The notes under the pieces: model-generated
What the model saw: the letters and a program-made list of their open reading frames with translations, nothing else
Told to the model about the DNA's origin: nothing
The model's database searches: none
In this document: positions 58,227 through 64,000 of the stretch, piece after piece
Layout of the letters: every line of letters begins with the position of its first letter
How positions within the stretch are numbered: the first letter of the stretch is position 1
Translations under genes and position numbers: made by a program
From: Bacteroidales bacterium
GTDB lineage: Bacteria; Bacteroidota; Bacteroidia; Bacteroidales; UBA932
Reading direction: 5' to 3'
DNA: 64,000 nucleotides
Assembly: GCA_017438975.1 (NCBI GenBank)
Contig: JAFRUH010000006.1
Coordinates: forward strand, 62,001-126,000

Positions 58227-59510
58227 TCAATATCCTTCCACGCGGAGCTTGACGTCCCCGATGGATATAATGTCTCCGGGGCGGATCCGCATGCCGCGCA
58301 TATCCACTTCGGAGGAATTGACATAGGTCCCGTTCAGCGATTCTTCCCACCGTGCGGTATCGGCCACCCACTGGCCGTCCCGGATGATCCAGGACCCGGG
58401 GGTTCCGTCCGTCTCGAGGGTACAATGGTGGCGGGAGATGTAGCAGCTGCACTCTTCTTTCAGGGGAATCCGGTTGTGGACGCTGATGGTGTCGCGGCCG
58501 ACCGTGAGGATGCAGCGGCCCTGCCGCAGGTCTTCAAGCCGGTATTCCCGGCCGTATTCTTCGCCCTGCATGACGCGGAGGAGGATTCCGGTCCGGACCG
58601 TCAGGAAAGGATGGTCCGGAATATTCCGCCGGGGTGCTCCTCCGGAGGGAAGGCGGGAGAGAATGTCTCCGGCGCTCTGGGTCCGCGACTTGAAATCGGG
58701 AACGAGACAGCCTTCGATGATCTCCGGCCAGGGACTCTCAGAAGCGACGATTCTCAGCCGGGAGCGATCCCAGCGGCCGGCTTTCGCGTTTTCGAGGTAC
58801 CGGGGCAGCGTCGCCTCCGTGAGTTCGCCGAAAGGGAGTTCTCCGACCAGGATTTCGTACATCATGACCCCGAAGGAAAAGAGGTCGGTCGTCGGGAGGA
58901 CCGTGGCGTTGCCTCCCCGGGGCGGATTGACCTGCTCCGGCGGCATATAGGGATAGGTTCCGAAGAGCTGGGAAGGCTTCCCGAGCCATCCGCGTTCGGT
59001 CATCCGTTTGTTACGGTCGCCTGAAATGCCGAAATCCGTCAGGACGGCCGTTCCGTCCTCCCGGATCAGGACATTCTCGGGTTTGAGGTCGCGGTGGACC
59101 TTCCCGCAGGCGTGCAGGTCCCTCAGCCCGGCGAGGATCTGCCCTCCGGCCCGGTTCACGTCGAAGGACCGGCTTGCCGCATAGCGGCGCAGGTCGCCTC
59201 CCGGACAGAATTCCATCAGGATATAGGGATTGCCGCCCACTTCGCCGTACGTGTAGGAATGGGCCAGGTGATCGCTCCGGATCTGTCCGGTTTCGAACTC
59301 CATGACGAAACGGTCCCTCAACCCTTTGCAGACATCGGGGGTAACCGTCCAGAGTTTCAGCAGCTTGAGTGCGAAGACATGGCCGGAGGGGTCGGCCACC
59401 TTGTAGACGACCCCGAACGTCCCCTCTCCGAGCGGACGTTCGATCCGGTATCTCCCGTCAATGGTGTCTCCGGGATTGAAATCGCAGCGGTCTGCAACAA
59501 TCAGAGACAT
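58227..59510 (-). CDS. Cytoplasmic Ser/Thr protein kinase with C-terminal FHA domain
   Basis: A 427-residue soluble protein. The kinase at 20-285 has GEGTFGVV (28-35), Lys49 in ALKLL, HRDLKPEN (139-146), DFG (159-161) and PPE at the end of the activation segment. A C-terminal FHA domain at about 305-425 has VGRDTIS, ISRHHC and NGTYVN, the full phosphopeptide-binding set. No membrane segment is present, unlike the kinase encoded 12 bp downstream. It probably phosphorylates partners that FHA domains in the operon then bind. Start 5 bp after the zinc-ribbon FHA gene. Confidence 0.93.
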   Translation of the reverse strand: MSLIVADRCDFNPGDTIDGRYRIERPLGEGTFGVVYKVADPSGHVFALKLLKLWTVTPDVCKGLRDRFVMEFETGQIRSDHLAHSYTYGEVGGNPYILMEFCPGGDLRRYAASRSFDVNRAGGQILAGLRDLHACGKVHRDLKPENVLIREDGTAVLTDFGISGDRNKRMTERGWLGKPSQLFGTYPYMPPEQVNPPRGGNATVLPTTDLFSFGVMMYEILVGELPFGELTEATLPRYLENAKAGRWDRSRLRIVASESPWPEIIEGCLVPDFKSRTQSAGDILSRLPSGGAPRRNIPDHPFLTVRTGILLRVMQGEEYGREYRLEDLRQGRCILTVGRDTISVHNRIPLKEECSCYISRHHCTLETDGTPGSWIIRDGQWVADTARWEESLNGTYVNSSEVDMRGMRIRPGDIISIGDVKLRVEGY

Positions 59511-59515
59511 CCCCG

Positions 59516-60148
59516 TCAGCCCTTGAATTCAAACCTGCGGTTGCCGAGGATGATGATGTCGCCGGATTCGAGCCTGGTCTTGCGGCCGGCATGGACATAG
59601 GTCGTTTTCTGGTCGCTCCTGTCCTCCAGGTACCAGGCTCCGTCCTCGAAGGTGAGGACAGCCTGCTCTTTCGAGGTAATCGACTGGTTGTTGGGATCCG
59701 TGTTGGCCCGGTTCAGCACGATCTGGTCTCCCGAGTAGGAAACCGGCTGATAGCCGACCTGTTCATTCTGCCAGGCGACTGCCTTCAGGGTGCAGAAATG
59801 GCTGTCCTGAGGGGTCTCCCAAGGATTGATCGTACCGGGGCGTTGCCGTCCTGCGGGAGGGGCGACCGGGGGGACGGGTGCCTGGGCGGAGGGCGCTACA
59901 GGCTCACCGCAGTTCGGACAGACCCGGAACCCGGGGGCGATCGGATATCCGCATTTCTTGCAGGCGCCGCCGAAAAGCTCGCTCTCGGGAAGGGTCCCCT
60001 TCAGGGGATTGGGTTCCGCAGGCGGAACAGCATTGACAGGAGGAACGGGAGGTAAAGAATGACCCTGTTCGGAATGCAGGGGGGCATTGCACTTTTCACA
60101 TCTCTCTTTTCCCTGGGGATTCTCCCAGCCGCAATTCTTGCATCGCAT
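59516..60148 (-). CDS. Double zinc-ribbon protein with C-terminal FHA-like domain
   Basis: A 210-residue soluble protein and first gene of the phosphosignalling operon. Two zinc ribbons (Cys3, Cys6, Cys17, Cys20 and Cys63, Cys66, Cys77, Cys80) are joined by Pro-rich linkers. Residues about 115-208 form an FHA-like domain, recognisable from SKEQAVLTFEDGAWYLEDRSD, TTYVHAG and LESGDIIILGNRRFEF. The classical GR and NG residues are not conserved, so phosphopeptide binding may be lost or changed. It may act as adaptor or substrate of the kinases. A perfect TATATTTG -7 box lies 38 bp upstream. Confidence 0.85.
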   Translation of the reverse strand: MRCKNCGWENPQGKERCEKCNAPLHSEQGHSLPPVPPVNAVPPAEPNPLKGTLPESELFGGACKKCGYPIAPGFRVCPNCGEPVAPSAQAPVPPVAPPAGRQRPGTINPWETPQDSHFCTLKAVAWQNEQVGYQPVSYSGDQIVLNRANTDPNNQSITSKEQAVLTFEDGAWYLEDRSDQKTTYVHAGRKTRLESGDIIILGNRRFEFKG

Positions 60149-60185
60149 AGGTATAAGTCGATTAATCAGTGATTTTATGAATAAG

Positions 60186-60193
60186 CAAATATA
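60186..60193 (-). promoter_or_regulatory. -7 element of the phosphosignalling operon
   Basis: Read on the minus strand this is TATATTTG, 38 bp upstream of the zinc-ribbon FHA gene. No TTG is found at 19-21 bp further upstream, so the promoter may need an activator. Confidence 0.65.
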
Positions 60194-60232
60194 GGAAAAA
60201 AATCACAATACATTTGTCTGTATGATGATTCC

Positions 60233-60263
60233 TTGCCAAAGCTCATTTAAATTCTTATCTTTG
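60233..60263 (+). promoter_or_regulatory. Promoter of the beta-helix lipoprotein gene
   Basis: TTG at 60233-60235 and TATCTTTG at 60256-60263 are 20 bp apart, followed by a 62-bp leader to the ATG. Confidence 0.8.
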
Positions 60264-60325
60264 AAAACACACATGTTCAATGTGGATCTGCGTCGCATTG
60301 TTGAAAAAGTAATCATTCCTCTGCC

Positions 60326-61861
60326 ATGAAACATATACTGACCCTGCTGGTTTCCAGCCTTTCCGTCCTGGCGTTCACCGCCTGCCAGAATCCCGCCTGC
60401 AAGAAATACATAACCTATGAACAGTTCGGCGCCAAGGGCGACGGAGTGACCGACGATATGCCCGCGATCGCAGCCGCGCACCAGGCCGCCAACGAAAAGG
60501 GCCTTCCGGTCAAGGCGAAAAGCGGGAAGACCTATTACATCGGCAAAACCCCCGTTTGCGCCGAAATCCGTACGGACACCGATTTCGGAAAAGCCTCGTT
60601 CATCATCGACGACGTCGATTTCGATCTCAAGGATAAAGGCAAACCCGTCTTCCTCGTGCTTCCCGACAAGGAAGCATTCGAGGTCGAAGGCGTCAATTCA
60701 CTCAAGCGGGGCCAGACGAACCTCGGCGTCTCCCTGCCCTGCCGTTGCCTCGTGGAAGTCGTCAACCAAGAGCACAAGGTTTTCATCCGGAAGGGAAAAA
60801 ACCAGAACAACGGGACGGCCCAGAAAGAGGTCCTGCTGGTTGGGAAAGACGGGAGCATCGACCCTTCGACCCCGGTCGTATTCGACTATGAAAAGGTTAC
60901 CGGAATCAAGGCTTATCCGATCGACGAGCCCATTGCGATCAAAGGCGGAACCTTTACCACGATCGCCAACCAGGCCGAATCCAGATACAATTACCACAAC
61001 CGGGGAATTACCGTCAGAAGGTCGGGGACCCGTATCGAAGGCCTTACCCACCGGATTACCGGGGAGCTGGACCACGGCGCCCCATATACTGGATTCATCT
61101 ACCTGGAACATGTCGCCGACGTCGTGGTTTCGGACTGCCTGATGACAGGGCATAAGACCTATGTCACCGACTACAGTTCCGGAGGAGGACCCGTCAGCAT
61201 GGGCTCCTACGACCTCAACGCCAATTCCTGCGCACACATTCTCTGGAAAGACTGCCGCCAGACCAACGACATCGACGACAAGGCCTATTGGGGTGTTTAC
61301 ACGTCCAATTTCTGCAAAGACCTCCAGCTGGACAACTGCGTTTTCTCCCGCTTCGACGCCCACCAGAGCGCGACCAACGTGCAGTTGAAGAACTGTACTT
61401 TCGGCCACCAGAGCGTCCGGATGGTCGGTTTCGGCACCTTCCTGATTGAAAACTGCGAGATGCACGGGAAATACCTCCTGAGCCTGCGGGACGATTATGG
61501 GAGTACCTGGGACGGGGACATCATCCTCCGCAACTGCATCATGCGCCCGTACGAGGGAGACAAAATGGCCTGCATCATCGGAGGCTCCAACAACGGTTCA
61601 CATGACTTCGGGTACGAATGCCGCCTGCCCCACAATATCAAGGTCGAGGGCCTGCTGATCGACGACAGCGCGATTACCCGCGAGGATTATGCCGGGCCTA
61701 CCGTGCTTTCCTCCTACGGCCGGAAAGCGGGAGCGGAAGAACCCTTCCCCTTCCTGACGGATTGCTGCGTGACGCTCTCGGGCGTCACCGTCAAGAGCGG
61801 CAAACCCCTTGCACCCGCTCCCAATCCGGAGGCCTTCCCCGGACTTGTCGTGAATCGGTAG
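60326..61861 (+). CDS. Right-handed parallel beta-helix lipoprotein, pectate-lyase-superfamily type
   Basis: A 511-residue protein with a lipoprotein signal (LSVLAFTAC). It begins with the GH28/pectate-lyase-like start ITYEQFGAKGDGVTDDMPAIAAAHQAANEKGLPV. It continues with repeated strand-turn units typical of beta-helices (VADVVVSDCLMTGHKTYVTD, CKDLQLDNCVFSRFDAH, NVQLKNCTFGHQ, IENCEMHG, DIILRNCIM). The regular NCxF/NC spacing supports the asparagine/cysteine ladders of a right-handed helix. It is probably a surface or periplasmic polysaccharide lyase or hydrolase. The catalytic residues cannot be assigned without alignment. Single gene with its own promoter. Confidence 0.82.
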   Translation: MKHILTLLVSSLSVLAFTACQNPACKKYITYEQFGAKGDGVTDDMPAIAAAHQAANEKGLPVKAKSGKTYYIGKTPVCAEIRTDTDFGKASFIIDDVDFDLKDKGKPVFLVLPDKEAFEVEGVNSLKRGQTNLGVSLPCRCLVEVVNQEHKVFIRKGKNQNNGTAQKEVLLVGKDGSIDPSTPVVFDYEKVTGIKAYPIDEPIAIKGGTFTTIANQAESRYNYHNRGITVRRSGTRIEGLTHRITGELDHGAPYTGFIYLEHVADVVVSDCLMTGHKTYVTDYSSGGGPVSMGSYDLNANSCAHILWKDCRQTNDIDDKAYWGVYTSNFCKDLQLDNCVFSRFDAHQSATNVQLKNCTFGHQSVRMVGFGTFLIENCEMHGKYLLSLRDDYGSTWDGDIILRNCIMRPYEGDKMACIIGGSNNGSHDFGYECRLPHNIKVEGLLIDDSAITREDYAGPTVLSSYGRKAGAEEPFPFLTDCCVTLSGVTVKSGKPLAPAPNPEAFPGLVVNR

Positions 61862-61888
61862 AACGCAGGAATCGCCCTGGAAGGCAAA

Positions 61889-63592
61889 TTATTCCGTCAG
61901 TTTCCGGGTAATCTTGTCACAGGTGTAGGTCCTGGTCTCAGTGCTGCCGGGGAACTTCGCCTTGGCGACGACCTTCCAGTCCTTGAGTTCCGAGGCGGGA
62001 CGGTCCAGTTTCAGGTACCACCAGTTCTCGGACCGGTCCCAGTGGTAGGTCCAGCTGGTCTTGATACCGGAGACATTGTCGTTGGCCAGGTGGCTGTGGG
62101 CGCAGTAGTCGTAGATCCGCTTGTTGGCGAAGGTCATCTTTTCGGCCTTCCCGTCGTGCTCCAGGGTGACTTCCCAGTCCTCGTCCCCGTGATAGATATG
62201 CGCGAGAATGAAGTTACCGCCTGCGAAAAGGGATTCATTGCTCCACGCATACTGGTGCGACCAGTCGGATTCCAGGTCATAGACATCGTTGGAATCGTAG
62301 ACGCGCATCTGCTCTTCCGGATTATGGACACAGCGATACTCCCAGCTGGAGAAGTCCTTCCCGTCGACGTGATAGACATAGAAACCTGCGGGGGCTCCGT
62401 CCGGACCGTACTTCGAATACCAGAAATTGCCCATCGGGACGCCGTGGATGCGTTCCATGACCGGCCGGCCGCTCCTGGTCTTGACCGTGTATTTGTAGCT
62501 TTCGCAGATATGGGCATGTCCGGAGAAGATATAGGCGCTGTTGAACTCCGCCATTTTTGCGACCATGTCCGACCGGTGCGGAACATCAGCGAATCCGCGG
62601 ACGTGGCAGTGCTGCAGGATGACGACCATCTTCGAGGATTTGTCCTCGACTAAGGCGAGGTCCCTTAAAAGCCAGTCGTAGACCTTGTCGCTCAGACCGT
62701 TATGCCCGGTCGCGGGCAAGGCGGTACCGCTGCTGGAAGGTTCGGACCTGGCGATGAAATTGTCCAGGGCGACAAAATGGACCTTGCCGATATTGAACGA
62801 ATAGCAGGGAGGGCCGAAGGTGCCGGAGAAATCCCCTTCCGTCCCGATATCGAAGCCGTCGGTCCCGGACTCGGCCGAATTGCCCTTACGGGCGTTGTGG
62901 TCGTGGTTTCCGATGACCGTGAAAAACGGAACATACTTGCCGGCTCCGTACTCCGCGCTGCCGAGGGCTTCCGCCGCATAGCCGAAAGTCTCCGGATCCT
63001 TCGCATTGTTGATGATGTCCCCGAGGCTCACACCGAAAACCGGTCCCTTGGAAGGATTCTCCTTGAAATACTCCCCGATCTTCCGCATGGCTCCGCCCTT
63101 GAACGTCGAGGCGGTCGAGGCATTCCGGATATGAATGTCGCCGAGGACCGCGAAGGAAAAGGCGGTGCTGCTCCCGGTCAGTTTCTGGAGGGTGAAGTTC
63201 TTCTTGTTGACGGCTGACGGACGGATCGTCTGGTAGAAGGAAGGCAGGTGGGAGGCGGCGTTCTGCCGGATGGCGTAACCGGCAGGAAGGCTGTAGCAGA
63301 CGTGGGTGCTCTTGGGATCCGCCTTCATCTGGTATACTCCGTTCGTGTCGGTAACGGCAAAACGGAAGCCATCCGTTACCGGGACGTTCCGGACGGGATT
63401 TCCCTCCGTATCGGTGATGACGCCATAAAGATTGTTTCCCTCTTCGATCCGGGTGCCGTTCAGGGTCGTCCCTTCATCAACGGGCGTTCCGCCTTCCTGT
63501 CCGTCATCCACGGGATCGACGTCGATTTTGTTTTTCGAAGCGCAGGCGGCCATGAGGCCGGCGATCAAGGAAAGGAAAAACCTTCTGTCCAT
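61889..63592 (-). CDS. Calcineurin-like metallophosphoesterase with N- and C-terminal accessory domains
   Basis: A 567-residue exported protein with a Tat-like start (MDRRFFLSLIAGLMAAC) ending in a lipobox. Residues about 52-120 are an Ig/carboxypeptidase-regulatory-like domain (GVITDTEGNPVRNVPVTDG). The phosphoesterase core follows, with metal-binding motifs GDIHI, LGDIINN, GNHDHNARK, LQHCHVRG and FSGHAHICE, and the C-terminal 150 residues are a beta-rich domain typical of the calcineurin-like C-terminal family (MRVYDSNDVYDLESD, WTYHWDRSENWW). It hydrolyses a phosphoester outside the cytoplasm; substrate unknown. It is 4 bp downstream of a phosphodiester glycosidase. Confidence 0.9.
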   Translation of the reverse strand: MDRRFFLSLIAGLMAACASKNKIDVDPVDDGQEGGTPVDEGTTLNGTRIEEGNNLYGVITDTEGNPVRNVPVTDGFRFAVTDTNGVYQMKADPKSTHVCYSLPAGYAIRQNAASHLPSFYQTIRPSAVNKKNFTLQKLTGSSTAFSFAVLGDIHIRNASTASTFKGGAMRKIGEYFKENPSKGPVFGVSLGDIINNAKDPETFGYAAEALGSAEYGAGKYVPFFTVIGNHDHNARKGNSAESGTDGFDIGTEGDFSGTFGPPCYSFNIGKVHFVALDNFIARSEPSSSGTALPATGHNGLSDKVYDWLLRDLALVEDKSSKMVVILQHCHVRGFADVPHRSDMVAKMAEFNSAYIFSGHAHICESYKYTVKTRSGRPVMERIHGVPMGNFWYSKYGPDGAPAGFYVYHVDGKDFSSWEYRCVHNPEEQMRVYDSNDVYDLESDWSHQYAWSNESLFAGGNFILAHIYHGDEDWEVTLEHDGKAEKMTFANKRIYDYCAHSHLANDNVSGIKTSWTYHWDRSENWWYLKLDRPASELKDWKVVAKAKFPGSTETRTYTCDKITRKLTE

Positions 63593-63596
63593 AGGC

Positions 63597-64000
63597 TTAT
63601 CTGTTTACCCCGAGGTCCAGGATATGGATATGGGTCGGGATCCGGCGCTCCTTGTCATGCAGGAAGGTCCGGGAGGCCGAAGGATAATTGACGACATGGG
63701 TTTCGGGATGGCCCTCTCCCTTGACGCAGAGAGCGGTCGACCCGCCGCCGTCGAGGTTGATGGCGTTGACCGGATGGAAATGCTCCTCGATGAAGGACGT
63801 GAGCTCAAAGGCGTTCATCCCTTCCGCAAGTCCGGGCCTGCGGCCGTCCACTACAATGAGGATCAGGTGGTTATCGGCAGTCAGGGCGGCGGCGGACCTG
63901 GGGTGCCGGACGCTCTGGTGCCGGAGCGGGTCCTCGTAACTGAGCTTTTCGATCTGGGCGGGAGTCAGGCTGCTCGTCGCGAAATACTTTCCGACGGGGA
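63597..64000 (-). CDS. Phosphodiester glycosidase (NAGPA domain) protein, C-terminal part only
   Basis: The frame is open to the window edge, so the gene continues beyond it; the GTG at 63851 is internal. The visible 133 codons contain the end of a NAGPA domain: DNHLILIVVDGRRPGLAEG, NAFELTSFIEEH, AINLDGGGSTAL and a tail ending HIHILDLGVN. This is the same family as the gene at 31488-32408, and again it is next to a calcineurin-like phosphoesterase, here upstream of it by 4 bp. Confidence 0.88.
   Translation of the reverse strand, partial: PVGKYFATSSLTPAQIEKLSYEDPLRHQSVRHPRSAAALTADNHLILIVVDGRRPGLAEGMNAFELTSFIEEHFHPVNAINLDGGGSTALCVKGEGHPETHVVNYPSASRTFLHDKERRIPTHIHILDLGVNR

Noticed and set aside
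53594..60148. Type VI secretion regulatory cluster (PpkA/PppA/Fha)
   Set aside because: No Tss, Hcp or VgrG genes are present, and the FHA-trypsin fusion and zinc-ribbon FHA protein do not belong to that set.

Overview
The window reads as a chromosomal segment of a GC-rich member of the Bacteroidales (Bacteroidota), probably a gut-type lineage; the genus cannot be fixed from this sequence. The support is a SusC/SusD pair with accessory lipoproteins, an ATP synthase operon in the Bacteroidota order atpD-C-B-E-F-H-A-G, type IX secretion (T9SS) C-terminal sorting domains, many Tat-type (RRDFLK) and lipoprotein signals, and promoters of the Bacteroidota form TTG-N18/20-TAnnTTTG upstream of tRNAs and operons.

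Layout. 1-2599: a truncated NapH/NapG-like polyferredoxin and a Tat-exported ferredoxin-type aldo/keto reductase. 2890-10267: a SusC/SusD operon with two surface lipoproteins, closed by a strong terminator. 10353-18107: a five-gene operon of a small secreted protein, two S8 proteases with T9SS sorting domains, and two PorV/PorQ-like outer-membrane proteins between them. 18174-18261: tRNA-Ser. 18407-21980: an exported glutaminase-family protein and a NamZ-type muramidase. 22071-28809: the complete F1Fo ATP synthase operon; its atpB carries a 92-bp palindromic insertion inside the coding sequence. 28906-34081: aminotransferase, Tat-exported phosphoesterase, phosphodiester glycosidase and TGS-domain nucleoside kinase. 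34085-38295: GH78 rhamnosidase, MscL and an MBL-fold hydrolase. 38361-40822: tRNA-Arg, a cholesterol-dependent-cytolysin-like protein, and two divergent tRNA-Pro genes sharing a compact double promoter. 40927-43818: an outer-membrane beta-barrel protein. 43842-48372: a sialic acid operon of lyase, sialidase and mutarotase-symporter fusion. 48373-52503: an AT-richer patch with a small lipoprotein, a large Ig-repeat lipoprotein and several inverted repeats. 52683-53567: a phage-type orphan protein and Bcp peroxiredoxin. 53594-60148: a five-gene phosphosignalling operon. 60326-64000: a parallel beta-helix lipoprotein, a second calcineurin-type phosphoesterase and a second, truncated phosphodiester glycosidase.

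The genes describe a scavenger of host or plant glycans, peptidoglycan, proteins and phosphodiesters: surface capture (SusCD), exported hydrolases, sialic acid release with uptake and cleavage, and peptidoglycan recycling. The best candidate for an undescribed system is 53594-60148, where a zinc-ribbon/FHA protein, a kinase-FHA protein, a membrane kinase with an uncharacterised outer domain, a membrane FHA-trypsin protease and a membrane PP2C phosphatase form one tight operon with no type VI secretion genes nearby. Second is the lone cytolysin-like protein at 38449-40482. All identifications come from reading motifs in the translated sequence; no database search was run.
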